From Pochonia chlamydosporia 170 (lineage: Eukaryota > Ascomycota > Sordariomycetes > Hypocreales > Clavicipitaceae): a stretch of DNA of 64,000 nt. Of the stretch, positions 11,665 to 22,592 are shown one piece after another. Every line of letters begins with the position of its first letter. Positions within the stretch are counted from its first letter, which is position 1. A program made the translations under genes and the position numbers. The stretch spans positions 62,001 through 126,000 of the forward strand of contig NC_035794.1 in NCBI RefSeq assembly GCF_001653235.2. Reading direction: 5' to 3'. The notes beneath the pieces were generated by a model. It searched no databases. It saw only the letters and a program-made list of their open reading frames with translations, and was not told where the DNA came from.

Positions 11665-11958
11665 ATATACGAAGAAACTAACAATCACTGCGCATGAAGA
11701 GTAGTGGCTGAGACTTGGCAAAACTTTTATAAAATAGCAAGCTGTGGTAATTCTCAATTGTCCTTCCCATCACCGAGTCTATTCAGCTTCAATTCGTATA
11801 GAAGTACATGTTCTTATCGCTATAAACCACCAACAAAACTGTAAGGACAGAGTTCATACGCGAACTGTAAGCAATCTCTTCTCAGGAAAACAGGATAAAA
11901 TTGTCATTGCGCCTTGATATGCAATCTCGACAACCAACTAGCCTGCCCATGCCACCTC
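11665..11958. other. Gap between remnant and cysteine-rich gene 3
   Basis: Contains the TATAAAAG-like element at 11724-11731. No gene seen. Confidence 0.35.
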
Positions 11959-12258
11959 TCACACTAGCACAACGGCCGCCTCCCCCTGGCAGTGCTTTTG
12001 ACACGACTCGCACTCATGAACCAATATAACAAGGTCAATAACTGGTAAATAGTTGGGACAAAGGGTCAAAGGCTCAAGCTCAGGAAAGTTGTCCCGCCAT
12101 TCAGGACACGCTTCTGGCGTACATGGTTCTAACCGCACAAAGTGCAAATACTGTTGCAGTATGTCGGAGTACCGTGGATTATCTTCCTGCATTGCGCCAA
12201 CTTGGCAAATTGTGTGTTTGCAGGGACAGTGTATCTCTTTGGTTGTGAATATGCACAT
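11959..12258 (-). CDS. Small cysteine-rich protein, array member 3
   Basis: A single-exon frame of 99 aa starting MCIFTTKEIHCPCKHTIC, with Cys at 2, 11, 13 and 18. The middle carries EACPEW and TLCPNYLP, and the end carries ECESCQKHC (C-x2-C-x3-C). Acidic residues dominate, and there is no signal peptide or membrane segment. A minus-strand GCATAAAAAG lies about 65-75 bp upstream of the ATG and may act as the TATA element. The spacing of the nine shared Cys matches members 2 and 4 at the N-terminus although the remaining sequence has diverged almost completely. The function is unknown. Confidence 0.72.
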   Translation of the reverse strand: MCIFTTKEIHCPCKHTICQVGAMQEDNPRYSDILQQYLHFVRLEPCTPEACPEWRDNFPELEPLTLCPNYLPVIDLVILVHECESCQKHCQGEAAVVLV

Positions 12259-13055
12259 TTTGTGTATTGAGGTGGGAAGTGTATTTTGACTGTACGTGTT
12301 TCAAGAGGTCGGTGAAGGGTGGTCTTTTTATGCTAATTTCTGGCTCGTTTCTGATCAAGTGGGCAAAACTTGAAACTGTGTCGATTTGTTATTAACTACT
12401 TTCGCATCGCGTGAATGGAGATATCAGGTGGGATAGTTACAAATACTGGCATCGCTCTGCAGTTGGTCACTCTTGCGGTGGGTGTCATTTGTTACAACTC
12501 CATGGGCTTGACACCATCACAAAGTTTAATAGGACTTCCAACTTGGTTCAGGTGTGGGTTTTCATCCCCATATACAAATGTTTTGGTTCAATGTCCGTGT
12601 TGGCCGGGTACATGTTGTGTTCACATGGAGAACCACAGATCTGTACGACAAGGGGAGCACTCGCAGAGAATACTTGCTGAACAATGTACGCGGCAGGGAC
12701 TTCATGAACAGCGCTTAATTAATGGAGCATTCGTGGTATTTTGTAACACGGCAACATATTTATAGGCAGCGAACAGTTGAACAACATGCAAGTGCGCATC
12801 CAAAGTCCTCTTGCAGAACACAAACAACACTCCTTTCAGACGTATTGTTCCTTAATATTTTGTTGGAACAACAAAGATTTACGTATTGAGTTTGGCTCGC
12901 ATTTGAATATTAGTTCTGTTTGATTTGGAAATATGTCTCAAATTATGTTGAAGCTATTCTCGCGCGCCCCATCCGGCAAACTTAAGCCCCGGATCCCTCA
13001 GACGCAGGCCGTAAAACGAAATTTCTATCGAAATAACTGCCACAACACGCACATC
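12259..13055. other. Gap between cysteine-rich genes 3 and 4
   Basis: About 800 bp. It holds the promoter of member 3 and, near 12755-12766, an ATATTTATAG patch that could be a TATA element on either strand. Two plus-strand open frames at 12411-12765 were examined and rejected. No other feature seen. Confidence 0.4.
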
Positions 13056-13355
13056 TTAGCCACGCCGACGTGGCACACAATTTTCGCGACAATGTCCGCA
13101 TCTCATGGGTAGGGTCTTGGTCTTGGTTTCGTCGTACATGCCCTTTGGTGGTGAGAAAGGACATCTACGAGATGCCTTCTCACCCCCTGACTCGTCCTTC
13201 CACAGCGGGCATGCAACTGCTTTGTAAGTGAAGGAGGTGAAGTGGAAAGAGTCAGCATGCTGTTGAGGTGTGAAAAGAGGGCGCTCAATGCACTTTTTCT
13301 CACAAAAAGGCTTGTCGCAAGGACATAACCTCTTAGTTCTCTCATATCTGCACAT
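13056..13355 (-). CDS. Small cysteine-rich protein, array member 4
   Basis: A single-exon frame of 99 aa starting MCRYERTKRLCPCDKPFC (Cys 2, 11, 13, 18). The middle has VACPLW and RRCPFSPP, and the end has RCGHCRENC. The N-terminus is basic and the protein has no signal peptide. The CPFS-PP motif is shared with member 1 (CPFSLPPG), suggesting these two are closest. The last Cys knot is followed by a basic tail (VPRRRG). The function is unknown. As with its neighbours, the case for a real gene is the conserved Cys spacing, not a recognised domain. Confidence 0.72.
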   Translation of the reverse strand: MCRYERTKRLCPCDKPFCEKKCIERPLFTPQQHADSFHFTSFTYKAVACPLWKDESGGEKASRRCPFSPPKGMYDETKTKTLPMRCGHCRENCVPRRRG

Positions 13356-14381
13356 CCTGTAGACTTGTGCGAACGTCGGCGTTTGCAGAGGAGAAGTTTT
13401 GGGTCGGTATAAAAGTTGAAAGCGTTGTATGGGAAAACAGATGTCAAGATGAGACCAGAAACCCAGGATGCAAGAAGCGGCGACAGAGCTCAGTTATATA
13501 CGTAGCTGATTTGGCTAACATCTACTGTCGACGGGTGGCTTTATTGAACTAACTGAGAAAACAATGACTTTGGTTGTATGGAAATGCCCTGAAATACTCA
13601 TAAAACCTAACCATTCGTCATGTGTTGCTGAAGATGAACGAGGCAATTCAGATGTTGGACTTGAACTGGGAGCCTGGAAACGGCAGTGTTACTGAACAGT
13701 GTATTTGAAGTGCAAACAACTGGAACCGTAGTACGTGGCCTTGATACTGGTCTCCTGCGTGTTGTGATGGGTAATTTCGCTCGTGTTTGAACTGTCTGGG
13801 TAGTGTTTTGGTAGTGTCCAGGATACAACTCTTTGATCATATCGACAAGCGAACTAATTGATGAATTACAAGATCCTTACTGGCCGTTTTGGACCCTGAT
13901 AAGTTAGAATAAAGGAACTTCTGTATCCGCAGAACAACTTTCTGTCATTCTTCACACCCATACGGAAGTTACAGAGGAGACTCCTGACTCAAGGGCTAAC
14001 TTTTGCGAGCATTACAGTAGAGCGCGATAGTATGACATAACTAGAAGCGCGGTCTTACAATATGCGGCTTCATAATAATATGATAGTGTACGGTTGGCTG
14101 GCAAATCCACTTGTCGTGGTTGAGGTGCGAGCACACAGTTTCGGCAGATTCGGTCCAACATGGAATAGGGACAATGGTATTTACCCATTACTAGCTGATG
14201 GATGATAAAGTTTCACTAGTTACAAGGACGAGCGTGCCGCTGTTGTTTGCCTGTCCACAACGACAGCAGGAACAGCCATAAACATAGACACCAATAGACG
14301 AATGATCATCACAAGGACAAATGCAACTGAAGTAATAGTCATTATATCTTGACACTCGTCTACACTCAACTGCCCTATGCC
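13356..14381. other. Intergenic region between the cysteine-rich array and the L-amino acid oxidase
   Basis: About 1 kb without a supportable gene. It should hold the promoter of array member 4 and the 3' UTR of the oxidase gene. TATAAAAG at about 13409-13416 is in plus orientation and so does not point at member 4. No repeats were seen. Confidence 0.4.
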
Positions 14382-16582
14382 CTATCTATTAAGCCACTTC
14401 TTCACAGCCGCCTTCGCCTCATCAACCAATCCAAGTTCTACAATCGTAAGCACAACTCAACATTGAACACATTCACATCAGCAAACTTACCAAGAAGCAT
14501 CTGCACCGCGCCTCTAACTCCAGAGTCCAGCGCAGAACATATCCAACCGTGCGTGAACGAAGTATGCTCGCCAATAAAAATTAACTGTCTCGCATCAGCT
14601 ACACGCCATCAACGCCTACAAACCAAGCACTTACATTTTCATGCACTTTAAAGTATTCCGGGATATACAGCTCGTGCTGCCCAACCGTCGGATTCGCCCA
14701 CCCTGCTGCCGTCGAGGGATCTGAGCCCCAGCACTTCCTAGCGTACTTACCAGTGTAGAGTTTCCGTGTATGTTCCCCGTGGATCTCGCACATCGCATCT
14801 AGAACGTACTGGATGTGCTCTTCGTCCGACATGCTCATCATTCGCATAATCTCGTGGTTAACAGACCCCTCTAGATAGGTGCCTAGAATGGCCGCCGGGC
14901 CAGTTGAATTGATGTTATACGAAGGGTAGCACACCTGAGCTATGCCGGGAATGTCGGTGGTCGTGCTGCAGCTCCCGTATATAGGGTTCTTCATCTTCTC
15001 CCAGAAACGCTCGGAGTACTCGAGCGCAACTTTGCAGCACGTATCGTAGTTGAGATTCTTGATGGCGTTGAGCATCGTTATCTCTAGTTGGGGAAGACGC
15101 CATTGTCGGACGATGGAGAAGGGTGCGGAAATAATGGCGTAGTCAAACGTTGAGGATTGGAAAGCGGCATCCTTGAAATGATGCTTCCACTGAAGCGTGA
15201 CTTTGTTGTTTTTGTAATGAACGCGCTCAATCTTTCTGTTAAATTGCAGATTGTCTTTCACTAATGGGCCAAATGATAGTGGAAGACGACTCAGTCCCCC
15301 GTCGATGGTCTTCCAACTATCCGCGCTCTCATACAACAGATCGTACATGTACTCCCAGAAGCTGCCGTGGGGATCCTGTTGAATATCCAGCAAATCAGTG
15401 GTGTTGAGGTCCCCTTTAAGGTACTGCGATATGTATGAGAACTCAGACCATCGATCTCCTGGCTGTCCGCTGAGTCCGTTGTCGGTCCACTTTCTGTGCG
15501 CCTTGTACATACTCTTTGCCATTTCGACCATGAACTTGTCTCCGGGTAACTTCTTGTCCAGCAGGTTGGAGATGGCTTTAGCGTGGGGGTCCATGATCTC
15601 CGGGGGAGATAATGAGGCGTTGTTGTCGATTTGCTTTAGTGTTGGGGGAAGACCGCTTGACGTGCGGATTCCCTGAAAGTATTGTAGACCGTTGTCGCTG
15701 TCCTCTAACCATGGGATTAAATCGACTTTTAGCTTTGGGTTCTTTTCGTTAATCTTGTTTATCTCTTTGATTAGATCGAATACTAGGAGAGTGTCGGAGA
15801 TCTTGTACTTCTTGCCGCTGTCGGGATCAACATAATCTACTGGGAACCGCATCGGCCCCATCTCCTGGTAGGAGTAGTCGAATGGGTCTTCGGAGAAGTA
15901 AGCTGTACGAACGCGGCCGCCGAGACGGTCATTCGCCTCCAGGATGGTGAGGTTTGTGAATCCCGACTGGTGTAAGATCAAGTATGTCATGAGTCCTGAC
16001 ATGCCGGCTCCAACAATGCCAATCTCCTTGCTCTTGGCGGCTTCAACATCGACCATCGCAGGTTCTTTCTGCTTTAGCATCCTAACTCCTTCGAACCAAG
16101 CTCCAAGGGCGTCGAAGCCGTTGCCTTTTGTCATTGCGATTGACTCTGCGATAAAGCGTCAGCACGACTCACCTGGAGACTGATGTGTGCGACGTACCCT
16201 TTCTCCGTTTAGCCATTGCTCTTTTTGTTACATGTTCAACGTTTTGCGGCATGCTGCGGCCAACGAGTGCTCCGTAACTATTCCATGCTGCAATACAGCC
16301 GTCCGAAGGGGCGTCATGTGGAATTGCCCAGACTAGTCGTGACTGTTGACCGACAGACTCAGTCTTGGTGATGACATGGTGGAGGTCGTGTTGAGATTCC
16401 GCGGTACATGTACCATATGTGAAGGTGATTAAGCCCGGTACGAATTCGGAATGTACAACATGAATATTTGCCAATCGCGAAGTTACCTCACTTCGAATTT
16501 CAAGATGAAGGGGAAGGGAACTGGCAAGGCATGGCGTAATAAACCAGCCGCAAGCAGCTAGCAATGAGTTCTTCCGAACCAT
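14382..16582 (-). CDS. Secreted L-amino acid oxidase (flavin amine oxidase family)
   Basis: Four exons on the minus strand (16582-16198, 16145-14635, 14584-14491, 14437-14382) give 681 aa. An N-terminal hydrophobic stretch after MVRKNS (to about residue 22, CLASS) looks like a signal peptide. A pro-like segment ends in the basic KRAMAKRRK, a possible processing site. The FAD-binding motif GAGMSG is at about 174-179, followed by LGGRVRTAYF and the QEMGPMRFP block. The C-terminal flavin motif FIGEHTSFTHGW is formed across the last introns. This arrangement matches fungal L-amino acid oxidases such as the Trichoderma enzyme, which oxidise L-amino acids to keto acids, ammonia and H2O2. The product is often antimicrobial, which is family knowledge. 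The start at 16582 is chosen because no in-frame ATG lies upstream. An AATAAATA patch about 100 bp upstream may be the TATA element. Confidence 0.92.
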
Positions 16583-18038
16583 CTTGAACGGGCTCCCAGC
16601 CGTGGATGAAGTGACTCTTCTCAACACGTGGAAAACCAGGGAGTGTAATTGTGTGTCAACGCAGTGCCAAACAGCCGCTGATATTTATTCCCAGCACTAC
16701 GGGGGTTCAGAGGCAGTCCCTTCGATCAGACCATCTGTCTGTCGGTTGTCTTCTCTTTACACGCTCAGTATGGGTAGCATAATCCCAGCTAGACCCCAAC
16801 AAATGCACCCTTAGCAATATCACCAGGGTTGTGTATCTAATGTAGCAGAGGCAAGAAGAGTGCAGATCGCCGGACGGCACGCCACGGGCACGGGAAATTA
16901 TCAGCTCTGCTGCAAGACGCCTATCGTTGGACTACCGAGGAAACAGGCACTATTGGATGCAGATCGAGATGAAGGCTACCAATATTTTGACTGCCGTCCG
17001 TTTCATCTCGCCAAGGCTAGCAACTCTAGCAGATGTCAGCTTTCATTCAACCTGTCCGGTAGACACATTCTGAATTGACATGTCTCGAACACGGGGAAAG
17101 GAGTGCGCTGTGCAGCTATGAACACATCCTTTTCGAATACAGCAAAGTAAGCTTCATCTCGCTTTTCATCCCGAATTGAGTTTCGGCAGAGCGACATCTG
17201 GCATCATCTGTCCTCAACGTCAGCGCTTGAAACCGGCAAGCAGCAAGGCACAATGTAACAATACCGTGAGAATGAGCAGGTTCCACGAATTGTGTTCCTG
17301 CAGCATGGGCCGCGGCGCAAGACAATTGAGCCAACAGCAGGACAGAGTAACATCGAGAACACATCACAACTCATTCCACCACAAAGCCCTGTCGATTGAT
17401 GAAGGCGGCCGCATTTTTGTGCAGTTTGATCATCATTGCACATTTGGCACTAATACGAGGGCTGAATCCAGCCACAAGCAAGAAAAGGAAGTACATTGCC
17501 AGCGAGGCGTCTGCTCTCCAATGACAGTTGTCAGAGCTTTGCTATTTCAGGAACCATTTCTTCTGGCATGCTGCTCATTGACCAACGGGGTGATGACGCC
17601 TCCATGGTTGGGAAATTAGTTATAATGATGCGATGGACCCTGGACGTGCGATTTGTGAAATGGGTTATTGCTCGATATCGTGGCAAGTTTGGCATCCAAT
17701 TATTTTTTCTAACTCCTGTTGATGAACAGCGCTAATGCAGATGATTGAATTGAATGTATTATTTGGTAGCCAGAACATGCTTTTTTGTAGACCGTGGAGA
17801 TGTATAAATAACTGAAGGCGTTGGTGGCTCAACAGGACTGGGGTGATCCATACTTGGCATCTAGTTGAAGGAACTCCTTTGAAGAAACGCAAGTAGTTTA
17901 GCGACGAAGTGCGAAAGAACAAAGAAAAAAAAAAGAAAAAAAAAAAAAAAGGAAAGTGTTACTGATCCAGGATCTAGTTATGCAAACATCCAAAAGCTGA
18001 AAAGCAAAAAAGGAAAACATAACAAAAAAAGAAGTGGC
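16583..18038. other. Intergenic region upstream of the L-amino acid oxidase
   Basis: About 1.45 kb. It contains the oxidase promoter and, at 17925-17950, a nearly pure A tract broken by two G. The A-rich sequence at 18005-18031 follows the minus-strand tRNA-Asp and provides Pol III termination. No supportable protein gene was found. Confidence 0.45.
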
Positions 18039-18110
18039 TCTCCCGCCGGGAATTGAACCCGGGTCTCAAGCGTGACAAGCTTGCATACTGACCACTATAC
18101 TACGGAAGAT
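18039..18110 (-). tRNA. tRNA-Asp (anticodon GTC)
   Basis: On the minus strand a 72-nt cloverleaf forms. The acceptor TCTTCCG pairs with CGGGAGA, allowing one T-G pair, and the discriminator is G. The D-arm region GTATAGTGGTCAGTAT, the anticodon loop CTTGTCACG with GTC, and the T-arm CCCGGGTTCAATTCCCGG match eukaryotic tRNA-Asp. There is no intron. A TTTTTTT run on the minus strand at about 18030-18024 is the likely Pol III terminator. Confidence 0.97.
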
Positions 18111-20197
18111 GAACGGCTTTTAACCGTCGTAGTTTGTGATGCCGAGGTTCATCCTAATTATACTTATAAAAGCTTATCGCCATGAAGCACTTCACTTGTC
18201 CCATCTCGGTTGCACAAAGCCACCACATGAATGCGTTGCATCACGCCCCTTTGCCATTGCAGATCTACGAAGCCAAGTTTCTTAATTAAGAACCAGCCTG
18301 CAGGAGTGCGTGTGCCGTTTCGGCCGGAAATGAAGGATCGGCTCTGACGGCAGGGCATAAAGTTGATTTGGCTGATGGCAGGCAGGGTTTAACTCAACAA
18401 CTCGGTGTTGCATTTATGGATGTTTCCATGTAGTATGACGAGATTGTAAGGTGAGTAGGAGTTTTGCCGTGTTGTACTCCGTACCGAAACGAAATACGAA
18501 TGTGGGAACGGTTTAATGTGAGGAAGCAAGTAGTGTTGGCGATGTGTCTCATACCCCAAAGGTTGGGTAGAGGTACAGCAACGGCAACATGTAATGCTGT
18601 TGCTTTCAATCCCATGCAAGTGCGCTCATTAAACAGCGCGATGTGATCTGGAAGCATAGTTTCTGTATAATTGGTGAAGTGCACTGGCCGAATTGCCATG
18701 TTTGACCAAGTACGGAAAGATAATTTGTGGTACCACGTCGTTCAAGGTCATGAAACAATGTACGACGTATTGTGTCAACCTTTTCATTCAAGACGTTTAG
18801 TCAGTCCCAGTAGTGTATTGGATGGCAAGTGTCTCATAGGGGTAACATGATGCCATCCATGATACTGGGTTACTCGCTTTGCACGATGAGATGCGAAGTT
18901 CGCTCGTAATGTCGCCCAGCTTACAATAAAGAAGACAGCCACAGTATAGCTGCTTGTAATAAATATTCGCCAATCTTAGACATCCATAAAACTGCTTCAC
19001 TGAGAAACACTCCGAGCCTTCACTGAACTGAGAGATCAAGGCTTTCTATCAAAGACAAGGACCGCTAGGTCATTCAACCTGGCAAAAGGGAACGGTCCGC
19101 TGATGCAGAGAGATAGTACGAGTTATATTCCGTTGATACCTTCCATCTGGAACATGGTGGTCAGGCACCATTCTACTACTTCTATTCACCTCCTTTATGA
19201 CCGTGTACCGCGAGTTTCTGTTGGCCAGTCGCTGATTGCAGTTTCAGGTGAGCCACCATGAGCACGAATGGGCCATACAACTATGAACAAGATAATACAA
19301 AAATTCCGAGTTCCCATCAGGAGAATCTCACACCAGTCAGATAACTTTGCACAAGTTGCCAAGGAGACTTAATCTGTCTACCAACACCCAACTACTACTC
19401 AGACTTGTCGTAACCCACTATCCCAGAACAACAGACCTCATCTTGCAGCAAGCCTTCTCGTTTGTCCTACCATAAGGCGCCAAGATCACCACTCGGCATT
19501 CAAAGAAAACGTAAGCCATAATCATTTAAGTAAGAAGCCAAGTCCACGATCCTATCGGCCCTTTAAACATACAACACCAACCAGATCATCACATCAGTCA
19601 CAATTCTACCACGGCCCGAGTTCCGCACCAAAACAGGCAGCTGCTATCCTCAAGCAGATTGTAACTCCTCGATCTTCTCGCTTCATAGCCGCTTAGTTAT
19701 CACTACGCCCACACTCGGCAGTTCGCAGATCCCACGAACGCCGTAACCGAGAAACTACATCGAAACGTGCCTCCCCACCACCACCGGCAATGTCGATCAC
19801 CACTCCTGGCATTACCCACGGATCCTGCTCCCGACAAGACGGTCCTATTATCATTGCCGGCAACAGCCCCATGGGGTAAAAGGTGTTACGCAAGCTAGGG
19901 AGTTGGAAAGATGAAACTAGTGCGTACCTTGATTCGTGAAATGACAGGGGCAACTAGGCTTCATAACCCGACGGCAAGGCGGGGCGCAACTCCGGATGCA
20001 ACTTCGGGGGGTTGAAGACGCCGAAACTAGATATGGATATAGTTGTAAATTCGTGGAAGGATCACGATGGCTTCCAATGGGACGTATCACGACTTCAAGG
20101 TAATAGGTCCGATGAACTACACCATGAAAAGTATATAAGTAGCTCTTTCGCTTCCTTTAACCTTCAACAACAGCAACAACGGCAACTCAACACCAAA
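18111..20197. other. Intergenic region upstream of the GH45 gene
   Basis: About 2.1 kb with no supportable gene on either strand. The last 70 bp contain the TATA element and a CAACAACAGCAACAACGG leader directly before the endoglucanase start. Confidence 0.45.
20132..20139 (+). promoter_or_regulatory. TATA box of the GH45 gene
   Basis: TATATAAG, 59 bp before the ATG at 20198, followed by a short CAACAA-type leader. Position and sequence suit a strongly inducible fungal promoter. Confidence 0.7.
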
Positions 20198-20937
20198 ATG
20201 CAAATCAACGCTCTTACTCTCCTCCTCGCCAACATCCCAGGCCTCCTCGCCGCCTCCGGAGCCGGCCACTCCACCCGCTACTGGGACTGCTGCAAAACGT
20301 CCTGCGCATGGAGCGGCAAAGCAGCCGTCAACAAGCCCGTCACGACATGCGACAAGAACGACAACCCGCTGAGCGATGTCAACGCCAAGAGCGGGTGTGA
20401 CAACGGCTCGGCGTTTGCGTGTACGGATAATTCGCCGTGGGCGGTGGACAACAACCTCGCGTATGGGTTTGCAGCGACGGCTATCAACGGTGGTTCGGAA
20501 GCGACCTGGTGTTGTGCATGTTACAAGTACGTTTTGTCCCCTATATGTGTGAGTTGTATGCTGATATTGCCAGACTTACATTCACGTCTGGCCCCGTGTC
20601 CGGCAAGACCATGATAGTGCAGTCCACCAACACGGGGAGTGACATCTCCAACAACCAGTTCGACCTGATGATCCCCGGTGGAGGTGTAGGCTTGTATGAC
20701 GGATGCTCCAAGGAGTTTGGGTCGCCTTTGCCTGGCGCGCAGTACGGCGGCGTCAGCTCCCGCGACCAGTGTTCCCAGATGCCGGCCAAGTTGCAGGCCG
20801 GCTGCTTCTGGCGCTTCGACTGGTTCCAGAACGCGGATAACCCGACCTTTAACTTTGAGCAGGTCAGGTGTCCGGGGGAACTGACTGCCAAGTCGGGCTG
20901 TGTGAGACAGGACGACGGTAGTTTCCCAGCTGCATAG
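20198..20937 (+). CDS. GH45 endo-beta-1,4-glucanase, secreted
   Basis: Two exons (20198-20526 and 20574-20937; 47-bp intron) give 230 aa. A signal peptide ([20 protein letters not shown]) precedes the catalytic domain. The domain opens with STRYWDCCK, where Asp30 aligns with catalytic Asp10 of Humicola insolens Cel45A. The second catalytic Asp is Asp140 in [10 protein letters not shown], aligned with Asp121. The Cys-rich blocks [23 protein letters not shown] and [15 protein letters not shown] are all present. There is no linker or carbohydrate-binding module, so this is a single-domain endoglucanase. It would cleave internal beta-1,4 bonds in cellulose outside the cell. Confidence 0.95.
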
Positions 20938-21140
20938 TAGTGATGGATTGAATGTATGTGGAATAGTGGTATATTGCTGCTTTTGCAGGTAGACTATGCA
21001 ATGTATATGTCTAAGTATTTTGAATTCATGCATGCTGTTGCTTTCCAATGCGCCGTGTTGAAAACCCCGCCGTTCGTAGTCGGCACTAAATAAGTAGAGA
21101 TTCGTTTATTTTATTTTTTTTCCCTTCTCTTTTCGTTGCG
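20938..21140. other. Short convergent intergenic region GH45/IDO
   Basis: 203 bp between two convergent stop codons. T-rich sequence at about 21107-21130 is probably part of the 3' processing signals. Confidence 0.4.
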
Positions 21141-22592
21141 TTAGAATGAACAAATTCCACCTACTTCGTCATCCATTGTCCATGAGCCAGCCAGGCCCTT
21201 GACATCCACATCCGTTTCCACACTTCTGTCCTTGGAGAATATCGGATCGGCTTGATACTCCGCCCTCAGCTTCCTCTTCATAAACGACCTCGTCCACTCC
21301 TCGACGGCCGGCTCACCAGTCTCGTCTCTCGCCTGCTTGAGGAACGGAATCAGCGCCGTGCCGCCTGTGCCGGTCTGTCCCTTTGTCTGGGCCTTGGACG
21401 ACGCAGCCGCCAGGTTCACGCGCTTTCTGCTCCGTGATCGACTCCTCGCGCGGACTTCTCTAGACGGCGTGATGATGTACCGCGTGACAATGGCGATGTG
21501 CTTGTCCCGAAAGGCGCTTAGCATGGCGAGGCAGGCGTCGTAGGCGAGACACAGCTGCTGGTTCGACTTGTTGTCCTGCACGAATTCCCGGATATTCGCT
21601 ACCTGCGACACGTCGGCGAGGAACCGGGCATGGGGACCAGGCATATACCGTCGCATTTCCTGGATAAAGTTGTGCTTCGGGGCGGGGTGACGTCCCTCGC
21701 GTTCTGACTCGGAGGAAGACGTATTTTGCTTCTCGCCGGTAGGCCGGTGGTGGATGCCGAGGACAATGTCGAAGAATTGAATCAGGCTGCTTTGCGCATT
21801 ACTTCCGCCGCTGTATTGGCGGTATGTTTCTGTGCCTGTGCCCTGTTCGTATAACACGCCGTTGGGTAGGCCCGCTTCGCCCATGTTCTTGCTGCCGGCG
21901 AGGAACGGGCGGATCCGGTGGTAGAAGACGATGGGGTCGCAGTTCTCGTGCATCCTCTGCAGGATGTTTGTGAGGTCGGTGAGGCGCTCTGCGAAACCGA
22001 TGAGACAGCGCGTCACTGTCTTGGCGTCGTTTGTTCGGGCGGCAGCGATGGCCGTGAGCATGAGGTCGAGAATGGGGGCACCTCGCGCCTCGATTGCCAC
22101 GGAAATGAGATAGAACCATGACTCATCGATGGATCCGGTAAATGTGTTGAGCGTAGCCAGGTTCTCCATGTTGTCGATGTCTTCATTCATAAAAACGGGC
22201 TTAAAGTTCCACAGGCAAACTGCTGCGTAGGTTGCTACCGGAGGAACCTCGAGATGGTCTGAGATCTCTAGCAACGGCACTGAAATAGCCATGGGTAGTC
22301 TCTCGGCGGGCGAGTCGCCTCCCCAGATGTACGCATGCGCCATGAAGCACAGGAGGGAGTATGCGCGACGCCATTCTGATTCATGCTCGAGGCCGATGGT
22401 AGACAGGACGGGCAATTTGTCGACGACGCCACGAAGACGACGGGTCAAGACTAGAGCCTGTAGATTCGCGGCGATGGCTTCCCATTTGTTGTAGTAAGGG
22501 TCCGGCAAGCGAGTCAACGGAAGAGTTTCAGGCAGGAAGCCATGTCTCGGGGATAGACCGTAGTCGGCGAGTCTGGGGACGGGAGGAAGCAT
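21141..22592 (-). CDS. Indoleamine 2,3-dioxygenase family protein
   Basis: An intronless gene of 483 aa. The start is set at the ATG of MLPPVPRLADYGLS, since the same frame stays open further upstream but without an ATG. Family blocks are YGLSPRHGFLP, YYNKWEAIAANL, IGLEHESEWRRAYSLLCFMAHAYIWGG, LPNGVLYEQG, and RRYMPGPHARFL, whose His is at the position of the proximal haem ligand. The enzyme opens the indole ring of tryptophan to N-formylkynurenine, the first step of the kynurenine route to NAD. At 483 aa it is somewhat longer than yeast Bna2. It has an SR-rich insert (RARSRSRSRKR) near residue 400 and an acidic tail, both of which are variable in fungi. Confidence 0.9.
   Translation of the reverse strand: MLPPVPRLADYGLSPRHGFLPETLPLTRLPDPYYNKWEAIAANLQALVLTRRLRGVVDKLPVLSTIGLEHESEWRRAYSLLCFMAHAYIWGGDSPAERLPMAISVPLLEISDHLEVPPVATYAAVCLWNFKPVFMNEDIDNMENLATLNTFTGSIDESWFYLISVAIEARGAPILDLMLTAIAAARTNDAKTVTRCLIGFAERLTDLTNILQRMHENCDPIVFYHRIRPFLAGSKNMGEAGLPNGVLYEQGTGTETYRQYSGGSNAQSSLIQFFDIVLGIHHRPTGEKQNTSSSESEREGRHPAPKHNFIQEMRRYMPGPHARFLADVSQVANIREFVQDNKSNQQLCLAYDACLAMLSAFRDKHIAIVTRYIITPSREVRARSRSRSRKRVNLAAASSKAQTKGQTGTGGTALIPFLKQARDETGEPAVEEWTRSFMKRKLRAEYQADPIFSKDRSVETDVDVKGLAGSWTMDDEVGGICSF

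Noticed and set aside
12411..12765. Plus-strand frames of 89 and 116 codons between array members 3 and 4
   Set aside because: They contain several Cys but neither the Met-Cys start nor the terminal C-x2-C-x3-C motif, and they lie on the opposite strand.
14382..22592. Tryptophan/amino-acid catabolic gene cluster (L-amino acid oxidase plus IDO)
   Set aside because: The two enzymes are 4.6 kb apart with a tRNA and a GH45 gene between, have different locations (secreted versus intracellular), and share no visible regulatory motif.
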